Source: Stomoxys calcitrans
Taxonomy: Eukaryota > Arthropoda > Insecta > Diptera > Muscidae
Assembly (NCBI RefSeq): GCF_963082655.1
Contig: NC_081553.1
Coordinates: 209,662,696 to 209,726,695, forward strand
Reading direction: 5' to 3'
DNA length: 64,000 nucleotides
Below the pieces are notes generated by a model that made no database searches, was not told the DNA's origin, and worked only from the letters and a program-made list of their open reading frames with translations. Shown one piece after another: positions 1-12,200 of this stretch (position 1 is its first letter; each line of letters opens with the position of its first letter). The position numbers were made by a program, and so were the translations under genes.

Positions 1-1430
1 TTTGGTAAAGATCGGACCAAAATTGTGCCTTCTACATCCTTAAAAGACCATATCGGATGAAAGATAAATATGGGAGCTATATATAAATCTGAACCGATTT
101 AGATGAAATTTTGTACACATATTGGGACGTCACAAAAAGCACTTCGTGCCGCAATTGGTAAACATCTGACAAAAATTGTGCCTTCTACAGCCTTAAAAGA
201 CCATATCGGATGAAAGATATATATGGGAACTATATATAAATCCGATCCGATTCTGATGAAAATTTCCACACATAATGGGACGTCACAAAAAGCACTTTGT
301 GCCAAATTTGGTAAAGATTGAACCAAAATTGTGCCTTCTACAGCCTGAATTGGTCAAATCGGATGAAAGATATATATGGGAGCTATATCTAAATCTGATC
401 CGATTCTGATGAAATTTTTCACACATACTAGGAGGTCAAAAAAAGCACTTCGTGCCAAATTTGGTAAAGATCGGACCAAAATTGTGCCTTCTACAGCCTT
501 AAAAGGGCATATCGGATAAAAAATATATGTGGGAGCTATATATAAATCTGATCCGATTCTGATAAAAATTTTCACACATATTGGGACGTCACAAAAAGCA
601 CTTCGTGCCAAATTTGGTAAAGATCGGACCAAAATTGTGCCTTCTACATCCTTAAAAGACCATATCGGATGAAAGATAAATATGGGAGCTATATATAAAT
701 CTGAACCGATTTAGATGAAATTTTGTACACATATTGGGACGTCACAAAAAGCACTTCGTGCCGCAATTGGTAAACATCTGACAAAAATTGTGCCTTCTAC
801 AGCCTTAAAAGACCATATCGGATGAAAGATATATATGGGAACTATATATAAATCCGATCCGATTCTGATGAAAATTTCCACACATAATGGGACGTCACAA
901 AAAGCACTTTGTGCCAAATTTGGTAAAGATTGAACCAAAATTGTGCCTTCTACAGCCTGAATTGGTCAAATCGGATGAAAGATATATATGGGAGCTATAT
1001 CTAAATCTGAACCGATTTATATTGCACACATATTCGAATGTCAAAAGAAAAACTGTGTGCCAAATTTTATAAGTATCGGACCAAAATTGTGGCTTCTACA
1101 GCTATAAAAGGGCACATCGGATGAAAGATATATATGGGAGCTATATCTAAATCTGGACCGATTTCTTTCAACAGCGTTCGTCCTAGGAACAAAAAAGAGA
1201 ATTATGCAAAATTTTGTGAAAATCGGACAACAAATACGACCTGTACCTTGATTACAAGAATACATGGACAGACAGACGGACATAGCTAAATCGAATCAGG
1301 AGGTGATTCTAAGCCGATCGGTATACTTATCAATGGGTCTACCTCGTCTCCTTCGTAGCGTTGCAAACAAATGCACAAATCTGTAATAGCCTATACCACA
1401 GTGATGGTGTAGGGTATAAAAATGAAATTG
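1..1430 (+). repeat. Array element, family A: ~152-bp tandem units plus end module
   Basis: Tandem units of about 152 bp recur to about 1,180; each carries 'tttggtaaagatcggacc', 'cttctacagcc', 'gggagctatat' and 'gatgaaattt'. The block ends in a module with 'gacagacagacggacata', 'agccgatcggtatacttatc' and 'ggtgtagggtataaaaatg'. The same end module recurs near 45,120-45,260 and 62,600-62,755, so this is one dispersed family. Positions 1-398 and 613-1,010 read as identical, which marks a 612-bp higher-order duplication. Short open frames here come from the repeats and are not genes. The left end lies outside the window. Confidence 0.8.
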
Positions 1431-2465
1431 TTGCGCTTTGTTTGTTTATTTGTCTGTTTCGTATTGACTCAAAAACAGCTCAACCGATTTTTATGAAATT
1501 TTCACAGATAGAAGAGTTTGACCCTCCGGTGAAAATTGGGTACTTCATTTTTCGATATCTGAAGGGGGGCGATCCCTCCTCCTTACGCTAGTTTTCTAAA
1601 ACGCCAGATCTTCGAGATGGGTGTACCGATTTAAGCGAAATTCTGTATGCCACCTTATGTTATCCCAAAAACACGATATTGGTATAAAATTGTGGGGTCA
1701 AATAACCTAGGAGGACGCCCCACCCCAAAACCCACCCGAACGGATATGTTTACCGATTGAAACAATATGGGTATCAAATGAAAGGTATTTAAGAGTGGAG
1801 TAGAAATTTGGCATACAAATGTCACTGAAAGTGTCGGGGGAGGCCCCCACCCCCAAAAACACCACCCAACAGGATACTTTTACCGCTTTGATAAATATGG
1901 GCATGGAATGAAAGGTATTTAAAAGTAGAGTACAAATCTCTCACCCCCTACCGACCCCCCCCCCCAGCAGGCCATATTTACCGATTGGAACAATATGCGA
2001 CTCAAATGAAAGGTAGTTGGGAGTTAAGTACGAATATGGTTTTAAAAAATTGGGTCCAAGTATTTAGGGGGCTTTAGCCCCAGACCCAAAACCACGCCAT
2101 AAGTAGCGCCCAAAATCAAAAGTGGATCGATGGGAAAATATGGGACTGAAATTGAAGGTATTTGGGGGTAGAATATGAATATGATATTTAAAATTGGATC
2201 CTAGTATCTAGCGAGCAGTCCCAAGCCCAAACCACCACAAAAGTACCGCCAAACAACAAAGTGGACCAATTGGGACTCTATGGGTCTCAAATGTAAGGCT
2301 TTTAGGAGTACAATGCGAATATGGTGGGGTCAAAAATTGGATCCAAATACCTAGGGCGTCTCCCACGAGTACCGCCCAAAATAAAAAGTGGACCAATCGG
2401 GACAATCTAGGACACCAATGAAAGGTATTCGAGAGAGAACAAGTCGATACAAACCGCATTTATGT
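1431..2465 (+). repeat. Array element, family B (possibly Helitron-related)
   Basis: The block starts with 'tgtttgtttatttgtctg' and 'gactcaaaaacagctcaacc', followed by a C-rich stretch and degenerate units of about 120 bp with 'caaatgaaaggtatttaa' and 'cccccaccccc'. The same layout recurs at about 20,470-22,760, 22,970-23,965 and 49,240-50,235, and inverted at 26,700-27,060. The leader resembles leaders common in insect Helitron-like repeats. That link is an inference; no Rep or helicase coding sequence is present. Confidence 0.6.
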
Positions 2466-3097
2466 CCGATTTCGATGAATTTTGCATGCGGTGTTCTGTT
2501 ACGAATTTCAATAACCAAATACGATCCAAATCAGTCTAGAACCTGATATAGCTCCCATATAAACTGATCTCTCGATTTGACTTCTTATGCCCCTGGAAGC
2601 CGCAATTTTTATCCCATTTTGCTGAAATTTCGCACATAGTGTTGTGTTATGACTCCTAACAACTGAGCCAAATACGGTCCGAATCGGTCTATACCCTAAT
2701 ATAGCTTCCATATAAAACGATCTCCCGATTTGACTTCGTGAGCCCCTGGATGCCGCAATTTTTAACCGATTTGGCTGAAATTTCGCACATAGTCTTCTGT
2801 TGTGACTTTCAACAACTGAGCCAAGTGCGGTGCGAATCGGTCTATAACCTGATATAGTTTTCATATAAACCGATCTCCCGATTTGACTTCTTCAGCCCCT
2901 GGAAGCAGCAATTTTTATCCGATTTGGCTGAAATTTCGCACATAGTCTTCTGTTATGACTTTCAACAAGTGCACTAAGTACGGTCGGTCCAATTCGGTTT
3001 ATAACTATATATAGCTCCCATATTTTAGCAGAATCCATGGCGGTGGGTTCCCAAGATTTCGGCCCGGCCGAACTTAGCACACTTTCACTTGTTTGTC
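2466..3097 (+). mobile_element. Array element, family C, right part with GC-palindrome end
   Basis: Three to four units of about 180 bp contain 'gatatagctcccatataaac', 'gatttgacttctt' and 'gctgaaatttcgcacatag'. The block ends in the family C terminal module: 'ttttagcagaatccatgg', 'ggtgggttcccaaga', the palindrome 'ttcggcccggccgaa' and 'ctttcacttgttt'. The opposite end module is missing, so the copy is left-truncated against family B. The 60 bp to its right carry nothing recognised. Confidence 0.75.
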
Positions 3098-3159
3098 CAT
3101 AAAAATTTACCCACCTCAATACCGAACCCATATTGTTGTGCATATTAAAATGTATGAAA

Positions 3160-4850
3160 ATATTTTTTACACCCACCACAGAAGGATGTGGGATATTCAT
3201 TTTGTCATTCCGTTTGCACCATCCATTTCCGAACCTATAAAGTCTGTATAATCTTGATCGCCGTAAAAATCTAAGACGATTTAGTCATGTCCGTCCGTCT
3301 GTCTGTTGAAATCACGCTAAAGTCTTTGAAAATAGAGATATTGAGCTGAAACTTTGCACAGATTATTTTTTTTTGTCCATAAGCAGGTTAAGTTCGAAGA
3401 TGGTCTATATCGGACTATATCTAGATATAGCTTTCATATAGACCGATTCGCCGATTTAGGGTCTTAGGCCCATAAAGGCCACATTCATTATCCGATTTTG
3501 CTGAAATTTGGAACAGTGAGTTGTGCTAGGCCAGTCGACTTTCTTCTTCAATTTGGTTCCGATCGGTATAGATTTGGATATAGCTGCCATATAGATCGAT
3601 CTCTTGATTTAAGGTCTTGGGCCCATAAAAGGCGCATTTATTGTAAGATTTCGCCGAAATTTGGGACAGTGAGTTGTGTTATGCCAGTCGACTTTCTTTT
3701 TCAATTTGGCCCCAATAGGTCTAGATTTGGATATAGCTGCCATATAGATCGACCTCTCGATTTAAGGTCTTGGCCCTATAAAAGGCGCATTTATTGTAAG
3801 ATTTCTCCGAAATTTGGGACAGTGACTTGAGTTGAGCTCTTCGACAATTGGCCTTCGACATTTGGCCCAGATCGGTCTAGACTTGGATATAGCTGTCATA
3901 TAGGCCGATCTCTCGATTTAAGGTTTTGAGCCTATGAATGCCGCAGTTATTGTCCGATATCGCCAAAATTTGGGACAGTGAGTTGTGTTAGGCTCTTCGA
4001 CAACTTTCTGCAATTTGCCCCAGATCGGTCTAGACTTGGATATAGCTGTCATATAGGCCGATCTCTCGATTTATGGTTCTGAGCCTATAAATGCCGCAGT
4101 TATTGTCCGCTATCGCCGAAATTTGGAACAGTGGGTTAAGTTAAGTCTCTCGATATCTTTCTTCAATTCGGGCCAGATCGGTCCAGATTTGGATATAGCC
4201 CCCATATAGACTCATCTCTCGATTTAAGGTCTTGCGCCCATAGAAGGCGCATTTATTGTCCGATGTGGCCGAACTTTGGAACAGTGGGTTAAGTTAGGTC
4301 TCTCGACATCTTTCTGCAATATGGCCCAGATCAGTCCAGATTTGGATATAGCTACCATATAGACCGATCTCTCGATTTAAGGCCTTGTGCCCATAAAAGG
4401 CACATTTTTTATCCGATTTCGCTGAAATTTGATACAGTGACTTCTGTTAGGCTTTTCGACATCCATGTCGTATATGGTTTATGTCGGTCTAGATTTGGAT
4501 ATAGCTACCATATAGGTCGATCTCTCGACTTAAGGTCTTGGGCCCATAAAAGGCACATTTTTAGTCCGATTTCGCTGAAATTTAGCACAGTGACTTCTGT
4601 TAGGCTTTTCGACATCCATGTCGTATATGGTCGGTCTAGATTTGAATATGGCTACCAAAAAACCAATATTTTGTTCTACAAAATTGAACAAAGACTTGTA
4701 CTTATTAGACCACTCAATGTCCGTGTCGAATTTGGTCCAAATCGAGCCATATTTGGATATAGCTGCTATGGGGGTATTCATTATGCATTTTTCATTGAAT
4801 TATGATGAAAGGTGGTTTACATTTATACCCGAGGTGTTTTACTTGTTTTA
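3160..4850 (+). mobile_element. Array element, family D, nearly complete
   Basis: The left end module reads 'acacccaccacagaaggatg', 'gtcattccgtttgca' and 'gtccgtccgtctgtctgttg'. It is followed by about nine units of about 165 bp with 'gctgccatatagaccgatct', 'gatttaaggtcttggg' and 'gctgaaatttgggacagtgag'. The right end reads 'tttatacccgaggtg' and 'ttttacttgttt'. Only 120 bp separate it from DUF1091-1. It sits where the missing exon 3 of that gene would be expected, so it may have interrupted or displaced it. Confidence 0.75.
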
Positions 4851-4973
4851 ATGATGACTTGTTTTAGTGATGAAAAATATGTTTGAAGAATCTACCACAA
4901 AGGCTAGGTTTGTTCAAGTTTCAATACTCGCAGTTTGCAATATTAATTATTTTTTTCTTTGGATTTTACTCAC

Positions 4974-5437
4974 ATTAATCGGGCAGCTGTGATTCAAATT
5001 GGTATATGGTGCAATATACCGATACAAGCGTCCAAAAACTTTATTCGATTTACGGCTCTTCAGAAAGGCACAACCATCCCAGCTATTATTGAGGACTATT
5101 ATGGGAGGGCTAGACCCTAATAGACCAACTTCAACTCTCAAATTGATATTAGTCACAGGAATTGTTAACAAACGTATTGCTATGGACAGTGTGGGATTGT
5201 TACGCAAGCTAGTGTCCAGCTCACACAAATCGAATTTGGCATATTCAGGATCATAGGTAAGGCACTCAAGTTGCTTCATCTTCAATTGTCTGCAAGAATT
5301 CTATGAATGAACAATCGCAAGCAGACACTGGCAAATGTTAAGATAAGAAAGAATAAAGCCTTAGATTAAAGGAATCTTACCTCTTGTATGACAAGAAGGA
5401 AACTTAATAGAGTTTTAAAGATGGTAAGTTGTTGCAT
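4974..5437 (-). CDS. DUF1091-1: DUF1091 family secreted protein, exons 1-2 only
   Basis: A small DUF1091 (ML/MD-2-like) protein, predicted to be secreted; its molecular role is unknown. Exon 1 (5,381-5,437) encodes a signal peptide, MQQLTIFKTLLSFLLVIQE, and ends at donor GTAAGA. Exon 2 (4,974-5,300) follows acceptor TCATAG and encodes 109 codons with the family marks ECLTYDPEYAKFDLC, DGCAFLKSRKSN and PYTNLNHSCPIN. It ends at donor GTGAGT, and both introns are phase 0. The expected exon 3 (HDIxVKNL, about 47 codons) is not found anywhere to the left, where array elements begin. The gene is therefore broken, or exon 3 lies beyond the window. It is a segmental duplicate of DUF1091-2. A 5-cysteine pattern is kept. 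Confidence 0.8.
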
Positions 5438-6264
5438 TTTTAGTAAAATTTTCCTTCTGTGTTGTTTATGAAAGATACTACAATCAACTATGACCTCTGA
5501 AGTTAATCTATGGAATTTTTTTTCTGAATTGGTTTTAACTCTCGAATACTTTTTTCTGATATGGTTAAATCCAAGCAAAAATAAAAACTAAAAAAAATAA
5601 ATTTTATTGTTTATCTCGTAATGGTGATATGGTTGATTTGCAGCAATTTTCTTGCAAATGAGGTCGCCACTAATTGGTTCGGCACTACAGAACAGAAATA
5701 ATGAAGCGGGAGACGGAGAGCGATACATACATGTGCTTTTAAATATTGAAAACTTAGAAAAAGAACAAACAATTTAAACCTTTTGTGGTTTTTTTACAAT
5801 TTCTAAGGATACGATTTTAAAAGCATAGCTCATTTCTGTATTTAAAACATTTAGATTGTTGATGGAAGATAACAATGTGCTTATATACTTAATGGCAGAG
5901 TTTAAAATGTTGAAGGATAACATTTTAAAAGTACTACCATTATAGAGTTTACTTGCAAAATGAGTCAATACTGTATATAAAACATTTTTATTGTAGATAA
6001 CAATGTGCTTTAATGGCAGAGTACTACTATCATTGCTGGGGCAGGAAAAGAGGGATATGAAGTAACTACCCTGAATGGCTTTAAATTGCTCTCTTTAGGG
6101 ACTCAAAGTATTACCAAAGATTGATTATTGTGGGAGCTATCAGGTTAATGATCGTTTCGAACCATACTTAACACAGATGTTGAATATCATAGGAGGATGA
6201 CTTCATCGTTCAAAACTTTAGCCAAATCGGTTAGGATTTATGTCCTCTAAAGGCTCAAGAAATA

Positions 6265-6499
6265 TTGAGTTGTCCAAAAAGTAATTGCGGATTTTTCATA
6301 TAGTCGGCGTTGACAAATTTTTTCACAGCTTGTGACTCTGTAATTGCATTCTTTCTTCTGTCAGTTATCAGCTGTTACTTTTAGCTTGCTTTAGAAAAAA
6401 AGTTTAAAAAGTATATTTGATTAAAGTACATTCTAAGTTTTATTAAAAATGCATTTACTTTCTTTTAAAAAATCCGCAATTACTTTTTGGGCAACCCAA
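6265..6499 (+). mobile_element. mariner-derived MITE (~235 bp), TA target duplication
   Basis: The terminal inverted repeats are of the TTGGGTTGCCCAAAAAGTAA type (left end here 'ttgagttgtcc') and the element is flanked by TA. The interior equals the 5' and 3' untranslated ends of the mariner at 15,377-16,330 with the transposase deleted. The paralogous copy at about 14,098-14,106 reads 'aaatataataag' with no element, a pre-insertion site. Transposition therefore followed the 1/2 duplication. Confidence 0.93.
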
Positions 6500-6549
6500 T
6501 ATAATAAGATGTGTTTAAAAGGAAGCTATATGAAAACATGGACTTATTT

Positions 6550-7860
6550 CTATACCCATCACCGAAGAATGGGGGCATATTAATTTTGTCATTCCGTTTG
6601 CAACACATCGAAATATCCAATTCCGACCCTATAAAGTATAGATATTCTTGATCAGCGTAAAAATCTAAGACGATTTAGTCATTTCCGTCCGTCTGTCTGT
6701 TGAAATCACGCTACAGTCTTCAAAAGTATAGATATTGAGCTGAAACTTTGCACAGATTCTTTTTCTCTACATAAACTAATTAAGTTCGAAGATGGGCTAT
6801 ATCGGACCATATCTTGATATGGGCCCCATATAGACCTATGCGCCGATTTAGGGTCTTAGACCCATAAAGGCCACATTTATTATCCGATTTTGCTGAAATT
6901 TGGGACAGTGAGTTGTGTTAGACCCTTCGACACCTTTTGTCAATTTGGCTCAGATCGGTCCAGATTTTGCTATAGCTGTCATATAGACCGATCCTCCGAT
7001 TTAGGGTCTTAGGCCCATAAAAGCCACATTTATTATCCGATTTTGCTGAAATTCGGGACAGTGAGTTGTGTTAGACCCTTCGACATCCTTCGTCAATTTG
7101 GCCCAGATCGGTCCAGACTTGGATATAGCTGCCATATAGACTGATCTCTCGTTTTTAAGGTTTTAGGCCCATAAAAGCCACATTTATTATCCGATTTTGC
7201 TGAAATTCGGGACAATGAGTTGTGTTAGACCCTTTGATATTCTTCGTCAATTTTTCTCAGATCGGTCCAGATTTGGATATAGCTGTCATATAGACCGATC
7301 CTCCGATTTAGGGTCTTAGGTCAATAAAAGCCACATTTATAATCCGATTTTGCGCAAATTTGGGACTGTGAGTTGTGTTAGGCCCTTCGACATCCTTCGT
7401 CAATTTGGCTCAGATCGGTCCAGATTTGGATATAGCTGCCATATAGACCGATCTTCCGATTTAGGGTCTTAGGCCCATAAAAGCCACATTTATTATCCGA
7501 TTTTGCTGAAATTTGGGACAGTGAGTAGTGTTAGGCCCTTCGACATTCTTCGTCAATTTGGCTTAGATCGGTCCAGATTTGGATATAGCTGCCATATAGA
7601 CCGATCTCTCGATTTAAAGTCTTGATCCCATAAATGGCCCATGTATTAACCGATTTCGCTGAAATTTGTTACGTTTTTCAACGACTTATGTTAGGTTTTT
7701 CAACATCCATGTCCTGTATGGTTCAGATCGGTCTATATTTGGATATAGCTGCCAAAAAGACCAATATTCCGTATCGAATTTGGTCCAAATACGACTTTGT
7801 TTCGAGGTGCATAAATTATGTAATTTTCATCGGAGTTTGGAGGAGTATATATAAACTCAA
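6550..7860 (+). mobile_element. Array element, family D
   Basis: It starts with 'tatacccatcaccgaagaat' and the 'gtcattccgtttgcaacaca' / 'gtccgtccgtctgtctgttg' module. About six units of about 165 bp follow, with 'gatttagggtcttaggccca', 'tattatccgattttgctgaa' and 'ccttcgacatccttcgtcaa'. The right end is worn ('tcatcggagtttggaggag'), without the GC palindrome. It abuts the end of segmental duplication copy 1. Confidence 0.75.
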
Positions 7861-8189
7861 GGTTTATACTTTTTTTTTATATCCTTATGAATTATTAGTT
7901 CTAAAATTATGAATTCGTAGTCTAAAAACACTTGAATTCTATAACAATTGAAAAGGCAATGAAATTAACTTAACGAAATGTAAATGTCATGAAAATGTAT
8001 TAAAAAAGATACAAATACCTGTACTCGATGGCTTCTTGGCGGGCTTAAGTAGCTAAACACGGCCACTTCGTCAGCAGAAGCATTCGAGCCAGCAATGAAT
8101 TAGTAAAATCAGTCCAACTCCTTGTTTTACTTTCCCCCTTTTTTTATTCCACTCTACGGGTAACCTCTTTCACCTTCGTATATTGGTGA
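7861..8189. other. No recognised feature
   Basis: AT-rich sequence without a plausible gene, splice pair or clear repeat end. Confidence 0.5.
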
Positions 8190-8530
8190 GAACTGTGAGT
8201 CTGTTGTTGTTGTTGTAGTAGCAGTGTGTGGTACACTGAGGCGGCAGTCCTTGACAATGAAGGAATTCATCGGGTCAATTCGGTACATACAACCGGCTGC
8301 CATGGGATTGACAGTGATTTTGTGATCGCACAATACAGTCCACAACCAGTTGATGGAATAGCTTGGATAACATCCAAACCATCCACATACTCTCATTTCA
8401 TTGGAGCGGCCCCCTTACGTACAAGACGTCTCCCCCATTTTTATTCAGTTGGTTTATATATATATCCGAGGTGGCGGGTATCTACAGTTCGGCCCGGCCG
8501 ATCTTAATGCTTTTTTGCTTGTTTTTTTTT
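8190..8530. repeat. Retroelement-like tail with (GTT)n and an array-element end module
   Basis: A 'gttgttgttgttgtagtag' run leads into about 200 bp of dispersed-looking sequence ('acactgaggcggcagtcc', 'acaaccggctgccatggg'). A similar (GTT)n run marks the 3' end of the Jockey-like remnant near 27,115, so this may be another minus-strand non-LTR 3' end. From about 8,450 a family C/D end follows: 'ccgaggtggcgggtatc', 'ttcggcccggccgat', 'gcttgttttt'. Confidence 0.45.
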
Positions 8531-9281
8531 TTTTTGACTGAGCAAAAAGCAATCAATATATTGAGCAGATCGATCAAGAATCTGCACTTGGAAATCTAAA
8601 CTCGATAAGTAAAAATTTTTAAAATTTCGCCCTAAGTCCAGAAAATCTGTTATGTCCAATGACAAAAATCGAAAGAGCAACACACAAATGGCTCTCAGGT
8701 ACAAACAAGCACAACAAGTATTTCTAAGGCACAAATATAGTTTAGCAACATCAATGCTATAAAAAATATGCATCCCAAGGTAGGTATTTAAATGTGCGAA
8801 AACAACAACACCCATAAGTGATATTTTGATTTATTTATAGCATAACGAATACAGCGGAACATTATACAAAACTCCATAATGGAGTTGTGCGAAAATTGAA
8901 GGATTATAATATAATTGTGTATCATAGCATGGAAACAAGTACACATACAATCTGAAAGGGCTCGAATTACAAAATGAGATCTGGTTAAAATTGGTGAAAT
9001 TTTGAGTTTGAATTATGTTACAACATTCAACTGAACTTGGCATCCTTTTCAATATGCACTAACTATTTAAAAATTAGACTAATTTATTATAAGAACAAAC
9101 TATTCGAATTCCCGAATAATATGTTGCACTTATAAGGAGTCTATCACAAAAATCATATAATTTTATCGTAAACAAAGTCCAACTTATCTCCAAAAAGTAG
9201 TTTACTTGGCCAAAATTTCCTTTATGTGAAACGAATTATATTTTTGCGTGTAGGAGAAGTTTTCGCTTTGCTTTTTCCAAT
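8531..9281. other. No recognised feature
   Basis: AT-rich stretch leading up to the last exon of DUF1091-2. Short frames occur but show no family motif or splice logic. Confidence 0.5.
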
Positions 9282-12200
9282 TTAATAGCTGGATGTTAGT
9301 TTTATAGAAACTCGCCTTTTTCCATCGGTTGCAGCTTCCACTTTTGTCACAAACTCGCCACCAAGCATTGTTAAAGCTGATCCGCCTGCAGCTATGGTAA
9401 GATTTGTTACATATGTAGATGTCATGCTATTACAAAATAATGGGGTAAAATATGATTAAGTTGGCAAATAAAAGTTCTTAACAATGTCTAAAAAGAAGAA
9501 AAAAATAAAACAAAACAAAGAAGAAAAAAATAAAACTAATCTTGTCATTCCGTTTGCAACATTTCGAAATATTAATCTAGGACCCCATAAAGTATATATA
9601 TTCTTGGACGTCTCGACATTCTGAGTCGAACTGGCCATGTCCGTTCGTCCGTGTGTCGAAATCACGATAGCGATCGAGCGCGTCAAGCTAACCACTTGAA
9701 ATTTTACACAGATACCTAATATTGATGTGGGTCATAGGGGATTGCAAATGGGCCATATCGGTTCAGATTTGGATATAGCTCCCATATAAACGGATCTCCC
9801 CATGTGACTTCTTGAGCCCTAGGAAGCCTCAATTTTCATCCGATTTGGCTGAAATTTTGCACATAGTGTTCTGTTATGATTTCGAACAACTGAGCTAAGT
9901 ACAGTTCGAATCGGTCAATAAATTGATATAGCTCCCGTATAAACCGATCTCCCGATTTGACTTCTTGAAACTTCGGAAGCTTCAATTTTCATCCGATTTG
10001 GCTGAAATTTTGAATGCGATGGTCCGTTATGATGTTCAACAACATTGCCAAGTACCGTCTAAATCAGTCAAAAACATGATATAGCACCCATATAAACCGA
10101 TCTCCCGATTTGACTTCTTGAGCCCTTGGGAGCCTCAATTTTCATCCGATTTAGCTAAAATTTAGCATGCAGTGTTTTGTTATGACTTTCAACAGCTGTG
10201 TCAAATACGGTCTGAATCGGTCACGAACCTGATATAGCTCCCATATAAACCGATCTCCCGATTTGATTTCTTGAGCCCTTGGGAGCCTCAATTTTCATTC
10301 GATTTAGCTGATATATTGCACGTTGTGTTTTGTTATGACTTTCAACAAATGTGTCAAGTACGCTTCAAATCGTACTTGACACAGCACCCTTATAAACCGA
10401 ACGCCCGATTTGACTTCTTGAGCCCTAACAAGTCGCGATTTTTATCAGATTTGGCTGAAATTGTATGTTATGACCCTCAACAACTGTGCCATGTTCGGTC
10501 CAAATCGGTCTATAACCAGTTATAGCTCCCATATTTTAGCAGAATCCATGGTGGTGGGTTCCCAAAATTCGGCCCGTTAAAGATTCGGCCCGTATTTATA
10601 CCCACCAGCGTAGGAAATAGGGTATATTGATTTAGTCATTCCGTTTGCAACACATCGAAATATCAATTTCCGACCCTACAAAGTTTATATATTTCGGACC
10701 GTCGTAAATTTCTAAGAATTTAACGATGTCCATGTGTCTGTCCGTCTGTCCGCCCGTCTGTTGTAATCACTCTACAGCCTTCAAAAACTGAGATATTGAG
10801 CTGAAATTTGGCACAGATACGTCTTTTTGTTGTGCGCTGGTTAAGTTCTTGAACGGGCCAAATCAGACCATATTTAGATACAGCTGTCATATAGACCGAT
10901 CTGCCGATAAAGGCCCATAAAAGCTTTATTTTTCATCCGATTTGGTGAAATTTGAAACAGTGACCCAAATATGGTTTAGATCGGTCTATATTCAGATATA
11001 GATACCATATAGACCGATCTCCCGATAAAGAATCATGAAACAGTGGGTTATTTTAAGCCTCCCGACATCTGACCTAAATATGGTTTAGATGGTTCCATAT
11101 TTAGTTCCATATAATTTTTCGTTCGTTCCATATTATTTGTCATCCGATTTTGCTGAAATTTGAAACAGTGAGCAGTTTTAGGCCTCCCGACAACTGACCT
11201 AAATATGGTGCAGATCGGACTATATTTAGATATAGCTGCCATAAAGACCGATCTCCCGATAAAGGGTCTGAAGGCCATAAAAGCTTTATTTATTGCCCGA
11301 TTTCGCTGAAATTTAAAACAGTGAGTTATTTTAAGCCTCCCGACATCTGACCTAAATATGGTTCAGATCATACTATATTTAGATATAGCTGTCATATAGA
11401 CCGATCTGCCGATAAAGGGTCTGAAGGGCATAAAAGCTTTATTTTTTATCCGATTTCGCTAAAGTTTTAAACAGTGTGTAATTTTAAGCCTCCCGACATC
11501 TGACTTAAATATGGTTCAGATCGGACTATATTTAGATATAGCTGCCATATAGACCGATCTGCCGATAAAGGGTCTGAAGGGCATAAAAGCTTTATTTTTT
11601 AACCGATTTCGCTGAAATTTGAAACAGTGAGCAGTTTTAACCCTCCCGACAACTAACCTAAATATGGTTCTGATCGAACTATATTTAGATATAGCTACCA
11701 TATAGACCGATCTCCCGATAAAGGGCCTGAAGACCATAACAGCTTTATTTAGTACCCGATTTCGATTAAATTTGAAACAGTGGGTTATTTTAAGCCTCCC
11801 GACATCTGACCTTAATATGGTTCAGATCATACTATATTTAGATATAGCTGTCATATAGACCGATCTGCCGATAAAGGGTCTGAAGGCCATAAAAGGTTTA
11901 TTTTTCAACCGATTTCGCTGAAATTTGAAACGGTGAGTAATTTTAGGCCTCCTAACATCTGACCTAAATATGGTTCAGATCGGACTACATTTTGATATAG
12001 GTGTCATATAGACCGATCTGTCGATAATGGGTCTGAATGCAATAAAAGCTTAATTTTTTATCCGATTTCGCTGAAATTTGGAATAGTGCGCAGTTTTAAG
12101 CCTCCCGACATCTGACCTAATAATGGCACAGATCGGACTATACAAAAGTGAATAGTGACTTATATATTGGACCACTCAATGTCCGTGGGGGGCTTAAGTT

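Larger units (their letters stand above)
4960..6541. repeat. Segmental duplication, copy 1 (DUF1091-1 and its upstream DNA)
   Basis: This block matches 12,770-14,147 across the gene and roughly 1 kb of 5' flank. Shared markers include 'aaagaacaaacaatttaaac', 'gcatagctcatttctgtatt', 'ggcaggaaaagagggatatg' and 'ggaggatgacttcatcg'. The frame at 5,774-5,968 and its twin at 13,616-13,810 are conserved only because of the duplication and are not evidence of a gene. A MITE at 6,265-6,499 is unique to this copy. Confidence 0.85.

Noticed and set aside
99..938. Identical 75-codon frames at 99-326 and 711-938
   Set aside because: They lie in the family A array and are copies of one repeat unit.
2508..3200. 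Minus-strand frames at 2,508-2,864 and 2,892-3,200 as genes
   Set aside because: They are family C repeat translations (recurrent GYRPI..., SHNRTLCAKFQPNR-like text) and occur in every family C array.
5774..5968. 64-codon frame conserved at 13,616-13,810
   Set aside because: Conservation follows from the surrounding segmental duplication; the sequence is low complexity and lacks coding signs.
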